From Mesostigma viride (taxonomy: Eukaryota > Streptophyta > Mesostigmatophyceae > Mesostigmatales > Mesostigmataceae), in assembly GCA_009746045.1 (NCBI GenBank), contig RPFO01000076.1, positions 1,688,554-1,752,553 on the forward strand: 64,000 nucleotides of DNA, in the 5' to 3' direction. The notes under the pieces were generated by a model. The model saw only the letters and a list, made by a program, of their open reading frames with translations. It did not search any database and was not told the DNA's origin. Shown one piece after another: positions 20,505-32,550 of this stretch. How positions within the stretch are numbered: position 1 is the first letter of the stretch; each line of letters begins with the position of its first letter. The translations under genes were made by a program, and so were the position numbers.

Positions 20505-22419
20505 TTAAGGGGACTCGGCGCGGCGAATTTTTTCCGCGCCAAAAAAATTCCGCGGTACCCTCCGTACCGTGAAAAGTGGGTGCACGGTGCGCGCACCCCT
20601 TGCGGAAGTGGCCATGGCGACTGCTTTTAGACGAAACGTGACAAATCTGGCTCGCGGAAAGCAGAAAAAATGCTCGATTGTTGGAGAAAATTAGTTACTG
20701 ATTCTACTTTATGGTGGGATGGTTGCGATCTATAATGTCGTGGGCTTTTTTTCTTTACCATCGGCAGGGGGGGTCCGGCCTGAATTTCTGTCGGGATGAA
20801 TAAAGTATAATGGATGCCTGCAGGTGTGATTGTCGATTGTTGCCAGTTTTGATGGTCCTAATGGAAGCTAGTTTAATGATGTTTCTAAAGCCGTAAAAAT
20901 TCCCGCTGCTATCCTTACCTTTCCCGTCATTTTGCGGTAAGATAACATTAGGCCTGCGCGATGCGCGCCCGACCTCTCCATGAAAGGGTGGCCTTTCTTG
21001 TGCGCCTGGGCACGAATAAATGCCCGTTATGGTACGTTCTTGTATTAAACGTCCTAAGATAGCGCTTTCCTGCTTTCTTAGCTCGTTGAGCGTAAGCTTT
21101 TTGCCTTCTTTCCGGCCAGATGCAGCCATGAACTTGCGGGTCCTGGCGCTGCATCGCTAGATTCCTGGATGTTTTTTAGCAAGTTCGTCTGTGACGTGGC
21201 TGGCTTGCTGCAGCGCGTGGCCCACAACCTGTCGGGAAGGTGTAATGCTTTTATTTACATGCTTCTCTGAAATTTCTTTTGCTTTATAGACAGTTGTGTT
21301 CGAGGAAATTCACGCGGTCTTCCTAAGCAGCGGCATCATTTTCCCCAGACACTGACGAGCTGGCACCTGTCTCCTAAAGAAAGTGGCTCGTCCTTGTTAG
21401 AAAGGAGGCAGTGTGCATTTTGCGGGACACAATGCTTTGGTGGCACATGCGTCAGGTAGGTTGTTCCAATGGTCTCTTCACCTTTCCCACTGAGTAAATG
21501 ATAGCCTTTGTCATGCTAACCAGAGCAGCTAGCCACAGGTTGGCTGGATAAAAAGTCAGCTTATTTTCTCTTTATATACTGCATGTGTGGTCCTCCACAT
21601 GTCCGGCTTGTTGGGCATTTTGGAACAGGGTTTTTAATGTGTTGTTGGGTGGAACAACTTGGTTGTTGGCACAAAATCGCACATTATTAGCCTGAGATAG
21701 GCATGACATATGCTGCTCAGGCGTGTCGTCCTACCAGCCTTGTTGATAAGGGTAGACTCACAAGGCTGGCTGTGCCGATGGAGGGGTGGGGCGTATGACG
21801 CTCCGGACATCCTCCTCACACTCCGTGATCAAAGTGGGCATGTTTTTGGGTGTCTAGGGTAGCAAAACAGATGTCATTTTGGCTCAGCACTAGCTCAATT
21901 CTCTTTTAGCGTCTACCCAGGTGGCATCACAGGAAAATCAATAACTTGAGCTACGCTTGTCAGAATGAGCTCAAATTTTGGCAGTGTGTTTCCCCCCACT
22001 CAGTGGAATTTAAAATGTATGGATGACCCAATCTGATGTGTTAATGATTTGATTTATTTTTTTTTGCTAAAAAAAGTACCCATTTTGCGGGAAAATTAAT
22101 AACTCAAACAAATGTGACCATTTTGGCCATGTAAATAGCCCAGCTTTTAAAAAAGTGGGGGAACTTTGCAGAAATGTATGGGCAGGTCATTTAGACAAGT
22201 GGTTTGTCTTGGGCAAAATATCTCATAAATAGCGTCTTTTTCTATTTTTAGCTCGCCACCGGTGCGTGGTTGGGGGTAGTACCCCCAACAAGTGGTGGTA
22301 TGAATGTCCAAACATCATATTTATGGTACCCAATCATCACTAGATGGTTCCCATGTGCATTGGAACTGATACTCACTAAAGTCTGTTTTTCAGGCTTTTG
22401 GACGTGCGAGTCCCCTTAA
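20505..22419. mobile_element. TTAA-flanked DNA transposon, non-autonomous
   Basis: A 1907-bp element (20509-22415) with terminal inverted repeats GGGGACTCG...CGAGTCCCC, flanked by TTAA (20505-20508 and 22416-22419). The sister unit has the uninterrupted sequence GGGAAATTAAACCCCG with one TTAA (25028-25031), which proves insertion and target duplication. TTAA targets are used by the piggyBac and Kolobok superfamilies; ends beginning GGG fit Kolobok better. The longest internal ORF (21129-20755, minus, 124 residues) is Lys/Arg-rich and not recognised as a transposase. The left end has an additional hairpin built from GGCGCGG and CCGCGCC. Confidence 0.9.
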
Positions 22420-22494
22420 ACCCCGAAAAGAAGAACCTGAAATATATGTATCAAGGAGACAACCATGTATACCTGGCATTATATACTGCTTTAC

Positions 22495-22935
22495 CAAAGA
22501 TGCCCTCTACCTACATGCAGTTTCACCCATGGAGTATGCCCCTTAGATCAACCCCTGTCACGCAGTGCGTTACCAATGATGATAGGTATTGGGCATACGT
22601 ACATGCAGCTTCACCCATGCCGTACGCCCCTCAGGTCAACCCCTGGCACGCACCGTGCCTTACCAATGACCGGACAGGTAAGGAGTACCTAGTGCAGTTT
22701 CGCCCATGCAGTATGCCCCTGAGATCAACCCCTGTCACCTTTCTTTCCAGCACAACCCTTTGGTAAGAAACCAAAGCTTGCCACAAGGCCAAATTCAATA
22801 TACGCATACGCATAATGCAACCTACGCATACGCAAGATATGTATACACATAACATACAGCCTTACCAATGATACTCCCTACCTGCATGCGTTTCACCCGT
22901 GCAGTATGCCCCTCAGATCAACCCATGTCACTTTC
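22495..22935. repeat. Degenerate ~90-bp repeats with CATGCAGTTTCACCCATG
   Basis: Four diverged copies of a block reading roughly TGCAGTTTCACCCATG, AGTATGCCCCT, AGATCAACCCCTGTCAC, then TTACCAATGA. They begin near 22513, 22603, 22696 and 22886; the same set recurs in unit 2 at about 25126-25550. Intervals include GGTAAG and TTTCCAG, which resemble splice signals. Confidence 0.7.
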
Positions 22936-24370
22936 TTTCCAACACATCCGTTTGCTAAAAATACACAAGCTGGTGAGCCTCCAAGCACAGTGAAGCCTCC
23001 AAGCACAGTGAAGCCGGTGCTAAGAAACGTTTAATTGCCTCAATATTTACATACAACTGAGCAGCCTGCAGCAAACACCTTCCAACAAACCACTCAAAAA
23101 CCACTCGATAAAACCCCGACAGCCGACATGTTTCGCTTCTTAGCAACGTTATCAACGTGAGGTTATGCCTTCTTTCCCGTCAGATAGCGCCAGATCCCTT
23201 GCCATGCCGCCCTGCAGCGCCGCCGGAGTTTTAATGATGTTATCTACGTTGCATGCCTGTGAGGTGTCAAGGCGCGAGCCACCACAAAAGATGATCCCAC
23301 CACAAAGTAGATCCCACCACGAAAGGTATCGTCCCTCGCCCGGGGGCATAAGAAAGGGTCCGAATTCTCCCGATTTCTGGCCTGCGCTAGATGTCTCCTT
23401 GATAAAAATTTTCCCCCTTCCATGCAGGACGCGCATCCCGCGAGACTGGTGGCGCAAACCGATAGTTATGGAAATCTTGACGTAAAGCAGCACACTTTCG
23501 ACTCAAAGGCCAGTATAAACGCTTCCTTGCCGTTGATTGAATCCCACAACACCTGACTTTTCAAAATGCACAAACAACATCATTCAACGACCTTCTTTCA
23601 CGAGTTCGCATGATTTCTCTGCATTCCGCATGCTATCGTTGTCTTCGTCCCTTCGTGCCTTCGTTGCATCCGTTAAAATCTGTTGAAATCATTGAAAGCA
23701 ACGCTACCGAGCTGTCCTTTGGCACGCAGCGACTGCGGTCGCCACGACACGCAAAAACCAGGCAGCAACCGGGCAACATGCACAAACAACACCATTAAAT
23801 GACCTTCTTTAATGGAAATCGTGCGAATTCTCTGAATTCCGCATGCTATCCTTGTCTTCGTCCCATCGTGCACTCGTTGCGTCCGTTGAAATTATTGAAA
23901 CAAACCCTTAACGAGCTGTCCTCTGGCACGCAGCGACTGCGCAGTCGACATGCAAAGTGACGAACCAACACGCAGCGACTGGGCAACAATTCTGTGGTCA
24001 AACTGACGCTAGTTCCCGGCCAATAACCGGGCAACAACCCCACCACGTTTGTCGCACACATACCGCTTGAATCGGTCGCAATGCCGAAATTCTGTGGTCA
24101 ATAGGCCACGCTACTCGAATACGGAAGAGTTTGCGCAACACTTTTGGCAAGAGTTTGGGCAAACAACTTTAGGCACGCCAGCCAAAACGCTGTCTGACAA
24201 AAGTTTGGCCGCAATGGTGGCACAAATGGGCCAAACTTTGCCGCGCAACCAGTGGACGCAACCAAGCCAACGGCACGCATGTAAGGGAACCCCTACGGTC
24301 GACCCCCCAATCGCGGTCGCCGCGGAACGCTACTCGCACGCGGCAACAGTTTGCTTTTAGGGTTTGCGCA

Positions 24371-24410
24371 AACAAATCGCTGTCTAAAATTGTAATATAA
24401 AGGGCAACAA
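24371..24410 (+). promoter_or_regulatory. Promoter-like box 1
   Basis: A TATAAAG at 24396-24402 is followed by GGCAACAAG and a strong GGGGGC...GCCCCC hairpin. Upstream (24120-24370) are repeated GTTTGSGC and GCGCAAAC half-sites, including TTTGCGCAAA. It is inferred to be a core promoter from its arrangement only. Confidence 0.35.
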
Positions 24411-26925
24411 GAACGGGGGCTTCGCCCCCGGGCCCCCGGTAGTAACCAATATTGTGCCTGTCCGGCGTTTGTGGCCGGTCTCCGGCCGGACACGTCACCT
24501 ACTCTACTACAACCGTCTACGGAACGTGTGCACATTTAGGGCCCACTGAACGCGAGCAAATATTCCAGTCCGGGCGACCAACTGGAGTGAAAATCTGTGA
24601 AAATCGTACGCTAGTTCCCGGCCAATCGGAGATTCTGGAGACATTTGCCCTTCCCATTGCGCTACGGAGATGTGCGACTGAGGCCGTAAGCATTTGTAAC
24701 CGTTGGGGTAACACAGCGAACACGTCTTGCACTTTGTTCACTGTGCGATGTTCAGACGGAGGTACGTGTAAATTACGTATGCGTATATCATTGCTTGTGC
24801 GTTAGGTTTAGTTGTGACATTTATTGAGCGTTACGGAAGCATTTATATTTCATTGGTAAGGCAGGGAGGACCATGAGCGCGACATTAATCTATTCATCCA
24901 TTAATTTATCACAACCGGTTATACCGTAGGACAATTTACAGTAAAGTTGGTCGCCCGGAGTGGAAGCAATATATGCATTCATTGAGAATATTAGAGGCGG
25001 GTGAGAATCGCATGCAACATAGGGAAATTAAACCCCGAAAAGAAGAACCTGAAATATATGTATCAAGGAGACAACCATGTATACCTGGCATTATATACTG
25101 CTTTACCAAAGATGCCCTCTACCTACATGCAGTTTCACCCATGGAGTATGCCCCTTAGATCAACCCCTGTCACGCAGTGCGTTACCAATGATGATAGGTA
25201 TTGGGCATACGTACATGCAGCTTCACCCATGCCGTACGCCCCTCAGGTCAACCCCTGGCACGCACCGTGCCTTACCAATGACCGGACAGGTAAGGAGTAC
25301 CTAGTGCAGTTTCGCCCATGCAGTATGCCCCTGAGATCAACCCCTGTCACCTTTCTTTCCAGCACAACCCTTTGGTAAGAAACCAAAGCTTGCCACAAGG
25401 CCAAATTCAATATACGCATACGCATAATGCAACCTACGCATACGCAAGATATGTATACACATAACATACAGCCTTACCAATGATACTCCCTACCTGCATG
25501 CGTTTCACCCGTGCAGTATGCCCCTCAGATCAACCCATGTCACTTTCTTTCCAACACATCCGTTTGCTAAAAATACACAAGCTGGTGAGCCTCCAAGCAC
25601 AGTGAAGCCTCCAAGCACAGTGAAGCCGGTGCTAAGAAACGTTTAATTGCCTCAATATTTACATACAACTGAGCAGCCTGCAGCAAACACCTTCCAACAA
25701 ACCACTCAAAAACCACTCGATAAAACCCCGACAGCCGACATGTTTCGCTTCTTAGCAACGTTATCAACGTGAGGTTATGCCTTCTTTCCCGTCAGATAGC
25801 GCCAGATCCCTTGCCATGCCGCCCTGCAGCGCCGCCGGAGTTTTAATGATGTTATCTACGTTGCATGCCTGTGAGGTGTCAAGGCGCGAGCCACCACAAA
25901 AGATGATCCCACCACAAAGTAGATCCCACCACGAAAGGTATCGTCCCTCGCCCGGGGGCATAAGAAAGGGTCCGAATTCTCCCGATTTCTGGCCTGCGCT
26001 AGATGTCTCCTTGATAAAAATTTTCCCCCTTCCATGCAGGACGCGCATCCCGCGAGACTGGTGGCGCAAACCGATAGTTATGGAAATCTTGACGTAAAGC
26101 AGCACACTTTCGACTCAAAGGCCAGTATAAACGCTTCCTTGCCGTTGATTGAATCCCACAACACCTGACTTTTCAAAATGCACAAACAACATCATTCAAC
26201 GACCTTCTTTCACGAGTTCGCATGATTTCTCTGCATTCCGCATGCTATCGTTGTCTTCGTCCCTTCGTGCCTTCGTTGCATCCGTTAAAATCTGTTGAAA
26301 TCATTGAAAGCAACGCTACCGAGCTGTCCTTTGGCACGCAGCGACTGCGGTCGCCACGACACGCAAAAACCAGGCAGCAACCGGGCAACATGCAAGCCCA
26401 AAGGCGGGCGAGTCTGGCGCGGCGCCGGCCATTGGGCCCCGGAATAAGAAATACCCAGTCGACATGCAAAGTGACGAACCAACACGCAGCGACTGGGCAA
26501 CAATTCTGTGGTCAAACTGACGCTAGTTCCCGGCCAATAACCGGGCAACAACCCCACCACGTTTGTCGCACACATACCGCTTGAATCGGTCGCAATGCCG
26601 AAATTCTGTGGTCAATAGGCCACGCTACTCGAATACGGAAGAGTTTGCGCAACACTTTTGGCAAGAGTTTGGGCAAACAACTTTAGGCACGCCAGCCAAA
26701 ACGCTGTCTGACAAAAGTTTGGCCGCAATGGTGGCACAAATGGGCCAAACTTTGCCGCGCAACCAGTGGACGCAACCAAGCCAACGGCACGCATGTAAGG
26801 GAACCCCTACGGTCGACCCCCCAATCGCGGTCGCCGCGGAACGCTACTCGCACGCGGCAACAGTTTGCTTTTAGGGTTTGCGCAAACAAATCGCTGTCTA
26901 AAATTGTAATATAAAGGGCAACAAG
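24411..26925. repeat. Long tandem unit 2
   Basis: Near-identical repeat of unit 1 without the TTAA element. It ends where the sequence again reads ATATAAAGGGCAACAAG and a GC hairpin starts, but the following sequence (from 26926) belongs to a different, shorter unit. Confidence 0.85.
26880..26925 (+). promoter_or_regulatory. Promoter-like box 2
   Basis: TATAAAG at 26910-26916 in the same setting as box 1, with GTTTGCGCAAAC just upstream and a CGGGGGCTCCGCCCCCG hairpin just downstream. The downstream sequence differs from that of box 1. Confidence 0.35.
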
Positions 26926-27664
26926 ATCGGGGGCTCCGCCCCCGAACCCCCGCTACTTGGCAGATTCTGTGCCTCAACGGCTTTTTGTGCCTCAACGGCG
27001 AGTACCAGCACAGCCGTACACTCCCGCTCACACAGCCCGCCCACTAGCAAGACAGCCGAACCTGTACGGCCGGCCACAGCCTGTGATCCCCTGGATTACG
27101 CCTCGATTCCATGCAAACTCATGGTGCCGGACGGTTTGCTGGCCTATTTTGGGAAGCCGGTGGCTGAACCGAACCGCAACTAAACCTGTTATGTCAGTAC
27201 GTCAGATCCGTCCGTCAGCTTTCTCGCTTTTTGCCAGCAACCGCCAAATACCCCTTGAATCGGTCCTCTCCTCGCCGTTTTCCCTGCCAATTTCCCTCGT
27301 CCGTTCCAAACGCCTAGGCCAATTTCAAGCTCAACTTGGCACGCATCGTTTTGGCTCGCTCCTACGCTGAGCTACTAAATGTATTAGACCGTTACTCAGC
27401 CGTTACGTATATTTCCTCTAATGCTGGCGAAATTGGCTGGAGGTTGTTTGGCTACTCGTCTTAGAAGAGTTTGGGCGCCGGACGCTACGCGGTGACAGGC
27501 CGCTAGAAAGCCTACGGACACGATTTGCTGAAAGATTTTGTGGAAACAAATTTTGCGTTCCGATTTTCGCGCTACTAGTGTACGGACAACGTTTGCCGGA
27601 AGAGTTTGCGGAAGAGTTTGCGCAGCCAAAAAGTAGTATAAAGGGCAAAACTTCCAATGCGGGC
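26926..27664. other. Shorter related unit with promoter-like box 3
   Basis: This stretch starts with a GC hairpin like units 1 and 2 and ends with AGTATAAAGGGCAAAAC (TATAAAG at 27637-27643), preceded by GAGTTTGCGG and GAGTTTGCGC. The interior (26960-27400) has a 137-residue ORF (26957-27370, plus) that I do not recognise. Confidence 0.35.
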
Positions 27665-28306
27665 GGTGTACTCCAAGCAGGTCCGTAGCAGGTCCGTAGC
27701 CTGCATACAAGGCTCGCCTGTCGGCCGCTGGGCCTGCGGGCGCGTAAATTACTGTAGTTAGGCGCCGTAAGTGCAGCCATGGCGGGAGAAACATTCCGGA
27801 AATTAACGGGGGCGGCATGGACATTTACCTAAACGTAGATTGACGTTTCAATATCTTGTTGCTAAGCATGCAAGTTAGCGTTAATTTCAATCCGATAGAT
27901 AAGGCATTTTATCATGGATTTTCTCCGGAGCTAGACAGTGTTTGTCGTGGACGACTGTCCAATCCAGTAAATCAAGGGTCGGCATTACTATCGATTGTTC
28001 CTTTGGATTGCTGCATTTGCCAATTTAGCTTCACTTCGAAGAGTGATATTGCCTTGTTATGTTGCCAGGCGGAGCAAATGTTGCCAGGCGAGTTACCGTC
28101 GACTGTGCTCGTCATCACCTTGCAACAGTAGTAAGTACATGCATCTGGCGAGCGGGGTTGCTGGTGCTCTTTTCTTTCCTGCGAGCTGTCTTGGTTCTTC
28201 TGCGTTGTGCATTGTTTCTCGATGCATGTAGGAGCGCGCATATAAGCGGGCTTGCTTTCTTTGGGTCAGGTCCCGATGGTGCGTTGTCGATCGAGGGAGC
28301 CCGTCA
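27665..28306 (+). repeat. Inverted repeat, left copy
   Basis: About 640 bp that reappear in reverse orientation at 35895-36595 with a few percent divergence. It contains an ORF reading VSVNFNPIDKAFYHGF, largely kept in the other copy despite indels. The remaining sequence, including ATATAAGCGGG near 28242, is not recognised. Confidence 0.85.
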
Positions 28307-28380
28307 AGCAGGCGAGCTGGTTGCTTATTATTACGATGATTTTAAACTTGTCTGATTCCCACCATATGTTCAGCTAGACT

Positions 28381-28509
28381 ATGGCCACGTTTGGTGCCAT
28401 GATGCTACAGTTTTACCGATGGCAGCCATATTTTCCGCTTGCGTCAAGCGTTGGAATGCACAACCTCTCCATTTTTATCCCGCCCGGCATGTCAGTCTCG
28501 GAACTCCAG
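28381..28509 (+). CDS. Candidate exon with GTAAGA donor
   Basis: From an ATG at 28381, just after an in-frame TAG, 43 codons stay open to CTCCAG|GTAAGAAA. The peptide MATFGAMMLQFYRWQPYFPL... is not recognised. A clean donor and an ATG in one frame are modest evidence; I found no partner exon. Confidence 0.2.
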
Positions 28510-29519
28510 GTAAGAAACCCTTCATGGCTTATTCATACTTGCTGATTGGGCCAACGTATGTGCTTCTATCGCCAGCCGCGCTTCTCCTTACACCTTATTT
28601 TGTTTGACTGGAAGGGCCCTGCCTGATGCCTTGGCGTTGGCGGTGGTCGTTGTGGATGTCAAGCACGTGGTCAGAAAGACGGTATCGCGGTATGGCATTC
28701 GTAAAACTTCTATAATTCAGTGTAGGTAAAGAAAGCTCTTGCCAGCATCCTAGGCACCATAGCAGTAGTATTGTCAGTACGGTTCCTGTGCTTGCTCGAC
28801 AGGATTAGTCGTGTAGCCTTTTTTTTTCCTCATGAAGGCTATGGTTGGCAGTGGTACCATTACATGTTGCCTGCATGCAATTGTTCTAGGCTCGATACGT
28901 GTCCATGGTAGGTGATTCGGATAAGGGTGCTAGAATTTCTTCTAAGAGACCGGAAGTCCTGTTGAGATCAAGGTTGGGAGAATAAGTAGGCGACTGGTGT
29001 TGTCACATTGGTTTCTCTATGCTAATATGAATCGGGTTGTGGTGTTGGGATGCTGCATGTTGCCACCTGAGGAAGGCAGGATTCATGCTTCAAAACGAAA
29101 CTATTGTAGCAAACTATAGCAAACTATATCATAGCAAAGTATTATAGCAGCAGCCAGCAGGTAATACCTAGCATCGGTCCTTATTAGGTAAGCGAACTTC
29201 TTGCATATTGCATCCTGTCTTTCCTTGCTTCCAGGCTTGCTTCGTTACTTTGGGTTTGCTGGCTGGCCGGCTTGCTGGCTGGCTTGTATTGCTTGTTCAT
29301 GCCCACACGTACACATTTGCATATTTACGTACACACATGTCCATACGCACACACACAGTGCTATCCACACACAATACCGCGCTTGTGCCACTACACCAAC
29401 CAACCAATGTAACCAACCAATGTAACAAACTGCCATATCCCATATCGTCATGGCTTCCCACCCTACGCAGCTGTTAGCTGCACCGCAGGACCAGTGTCTC
29501 CTAACACCATGGGTTGTCA
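28510..29519. other. No recognised feature
   Basis: AT-moderate sequence with a small AGCAAACTATAGCAAACTAT repeat at about 29105-29150 and CA/AC-rich patches at 29310-29370. No gene is supported. Confidence 0.4.
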
Positions 29520-29527
29520 TGCCAAAT

Positions 29528-29690
29528 CGCTGTCATGGCTGTCATGGCTGTCATGGCTGTCATGGCTGTCATGGCTGTCATGGCTGTCATGGCTGTCATG
29601 GCTGTCATGGCTGTCATGGCTGTCATGGCTGTCATGACTGTCATGGCTGTCATGGCTGTCATGGCTGTCATGGCTGTCATGGCTGTCATC
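29528..29690. repeat. 9-bp minisatellite CTGTCATGG
   Basis: About 18 copies of CTGTCATGG, with one CTGTCATGA variant. The reverse complement of this unit forms a separate array at 32405-32550. Met-Ala-Val or Met-Thr-Ala ORFs across it are artefacts. Confidence 0.97.
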
Positions 29691-30631
29691 GCCGTTGCCA
29701 GGGGAATGTTATGAGTGCCAGTTTACGATGCTCAAGGGCAGGCAACTAGTTCATTTGGCAATGCGCACGCAGGACGCAAATGCATGCCGGACGCGTGTTC
29801 TTTGTAACAGAAAGCGGCACGCAGCGCAGGCAGTGCCTGCTCGCTGGACATGCAAATTAATGCAGTTTTCAGCAAGTGGTCAGCGCATTTGCAAGATGCA
29901 CATGACCATGGCAGCGATAACTGTAATGTTTTGTATCCACAGGTAAACCTGCTATGCACACGATGGGCTAGCGCAGATATCGCTCCAACCACTTATGGCT
30001 GGCAGCAAGTGTTGATGTGATTTCTTCTGTAATGACTAATCGCATGCATCCAGATCAATAGAACTTTGTATCAATCCAATACATGTGAGGGAGGGGTAGG
30101 GGCTAGGGCTAGTAGGGATTCTACTTGGTAGGGTAGAGAGAGCAAGCGTGAAAATGTGGCTGGGCCACACGGAGTGTATACGACATGGTTATCCTTGGCC
30201 GGTTGTAATGAACTAAAAAAGTATATATTTGAAAGGTGCTTTCATTAGGAATCGAACATGGAGCTAGCCTCAACCCTCGAGATCATGGTGGTGCATGGGA
30301 CAGTGCAGTTTAAAATTTAATTATCCCATCAGTTGTGACAAAACGGCGTACAGCTTCCCGAGTCCTGACACACTCTATTTGCATGGGGGCTAGTTTGCTC
30401 CTGCACGCACAGTTAGGCATGTATTCAGGCTTTAATTTAGCTTTTAGTTTTTTGATTATATATTTAACGTTTGTGTTCTTATATTAATGAGGTTATCATG
30501 GTACTCTGTGGCATGTACGTCAGTGTGTGCTTGCGTGCTTGCCGCCTTGCCCCCCCCTGGCCCACTGTGGGGAAGAAGCGCATTTGCACCTAGGGGAAGA
30601 ATGCCAGGAGAGACCACTAGGGTCTGGCTCC
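29691..30631. other. No recognised feature
   Basis: No ORF with recognisable content and no repeat of note. Confidence 0.4.
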
Positions 30632-31107
30632 ATCTAGATAGAAAAGACCGGTAGGATTGTGTGCACCCACCCACCCACCCACCCACCCACCCACCCACCC
30701 ACCCACCCACCCACCCACCCACCCACCCACCCACCCACCCACCCACCCACCCACCCACCCACCCACCCTTCCATCCATCCATCCATTCATCCATCCATCC
30801 ATCCATCCATCCATCCATCCATCCATCCATCCATCCATCCATCCATCCATCCATCCATCCATCCATCCATCCATCCATCCATCCATCCATCCATCCATCC
30901 ATCCATCCATCCATCCATCCATCCATCCATCCATCCATCCATCCATCCATCCATCCATCCATCCATCCATCCATCCATCCATCCATCCATCCATCCATCC
31001 ATCCATCCATCCATCCATCCATCCATCCATCCATCCATCCATCCATCCATCCATCCATCCATCCATCCATCCATTAATTAGGAACATAACTCCGTTGGGA
31101 GTATACG
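30632..31107 (+). repeat. SINE-like head and tail around a giant CACC/CATC microsatellite
   Basis: The head AGACCGGTAGGATTGTGTGC (30647-30666, preceded by AGATAGAAA) leads into (CACC)n to about 30768 and (CATC)n to about 31074, then ATTAATTAGG and CTCCGTTGGGAG. This is the architecture of the element at 1012-1162 with its core expanded to about 400 bp. Pro-Thr-His and Ile-His-Pro-Ser ORFs, and Met-Asp-Gly-Trp on the other strand, are artefacts. Confidence 0.85.
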
Positions 31108-31526
31108 TAGCACATAGCCCAGAGAAGGGGCATATGGCCTATCATACATTCTAAGCTACTTCCTGCAAGGGTGGGAATGTAAACGACCCTTGCTCTAGGT
31201 GCACTAGGGCACTTGCAGCCCCATGATGTTCAAGCTATGCCCAGCTAAGGGGGGGCCTGTCATGGGGGGGAAGATCAACATAGCTATACAAAAGCTAGGG
31301 CATGGCGTCTCAGCAGAGAGTTACTCCCTGCATGGGCACGGCATAATTAATGATGGGTTCAATGGACTCACTTCACAAGGGCATCTACAATGCATGCATG
31401 TAGTGAAATCCCTTCCTGCACCGGGGTGGGTACAATAATAAGGCAGTCAGGCAGGCCTTCTCCATGACATACCCAGATGGTATGTCACAGTATTGCTATA
31501 TACTTGCAACATCAAGTACAAGTAAC
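31108..31526. other. No recognised feature
   Basis: Nothing supported; a 71-residue ORF at 31223-31438 has no recognisable content. Confidence 0.35.
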
Positions 31527-31636
31527 TAGGACCTAGATAGCTTATACCATCCATTCCATCCCATGTTCCGCTCCCACTGAGGGCTTATGCTCACGTGACG
31601 CAGTCACGTCGTGTCTATTAATTAATTAATTAATCA
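31527..31636 (+). repeat. Diverged SINE-like module with TTAA tail
   Basis: AGGACCTAGATAGCTTATACC, a short CCATCCATTCCATCCC core, GGGCTTATGCTCACGTGACG and (TTAA)n follow in the same order as the elements at 1012-1162 and 48811-48965. Confidence 0.5.
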
Positions 31637-32404
31637 AGTACAAGAATAAAACAAAAAAGCCTGTCATTTGGGCTTGTAATGGAAGTTGTACACACAGGCA
31701 GAGCGCGAGAAAGATACAGATACACGGTATTATTCCAACAAGAGTGAACCACATGGGTAACACCCCAATGCATCCAGCAAGTTCATGATTGAGGTAGGCA
31801 GCTCATGTGGCATTGAAAATGCTCTGCTCGCCCTTAGCCAGTTGTTGGCGGCGAACACCATCAGCTTAGCTCTGGCCAAGGTAGCAGATAGCAGCAACGG
31901 AAGCAGATAGCAGCACTTGCAAACCGCATGTAGCCCAGACCCCTCTGTTCACATCAGCAACGCAAGAGATGCACATGATGCATGCAAGAAAGCCAGAAAG
32001 CCAGAAAGCCAGCAAGCCAGCAACATGCCAACACTAGCCAGCACATATGCATCAAGCACAGCGAGCACTTACCACGAAGACGATATCACATCCCCAATCT
32101 CCCAGTACCTAGATATCTAGTTGAGGCTGATTGCGGGTGCATGGGGCCCACTCAGACGATGAAAGGTGGCGACCTGGCAAAAATTGCCGCACATTGTGTA
32201 CAGCACTGTCAGTGCTATGTGACCTCTCAACAGAGGCCCATGCTCCATCACCACATGCACCAACAAGGCAAACAATCACAGACAGCCACCAATGCAAGCA
32301 ATACAGCTATGTTAATAACCCAGAGATGCAAACAGGCACAAAAGTCAGCGATGCAAGACACCCAGGCAGTACTGAATGCATGCAACGACAGCGGCGCCAA
32401 CAAT

Positions 32405-32550
32405 GGCAGTCATGATAGCCATGACAGCCATGACAGCCATGACAGCCATGACAGCCATGACAGCCATGACAGCCATGACAGCCATGACAGCCATGACAGC
32501 CATGACAGCCATGACAGCCATGACAGCCATGAAAGCCATGAAAGCCATGG
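32405..32550. repeat. 9-bp minisatellite CCATGACAG (reverse of the 29.6-kb array)
   Basis: About 14-15 copies of AGCCATGAC and two GAAAGCCAT variants. The unit is the exact reverse complement of that at 29528-29690. Flanking sequences of the two arrays do not match. Confidence 0.95.

Larger units (their letters stand above)
19883..24410. repeat. Long tandem unit 1 (interrupted)
   Basis: Starts at the hairpin CGGGGGCTTCGCCCCCG (about 19892-19908). It repeats from 24411 as unit 2 with almost no changes, apart from the TTAA element at 20509-22415 and a local difference near 23780-23940, where unit 1 has a second internal copy of a stretch from about 23560-23780 and unit 2 has an unrelated 75-bp piece. 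ORFs of 66-117 residues recur identically in both units, but identity of recent duplicates is no proof of coding and none is recognised. Confidence 0.85.

Noticed and set aside
24355-24360. Telomere repeat TTTTAGGG
   Set aside because: A single occurrence, also present at the equivalent place of the tandem copy; no array.
19892-26942. Organelle DNA inserted in the nucleus, suggested by GGGGGC-TTCG-GCCCCC hairpins
   Set aside because: No plastid or mitochondrial gene is recognisable in the units; the hairpins alone are insufficient.
30456-31154. Ile-His-Pro-Ser and Met-Asp-Gly-Trp ORFs
   Set aside because: Direct translation of a CATC/CACC tetranucleotide array.
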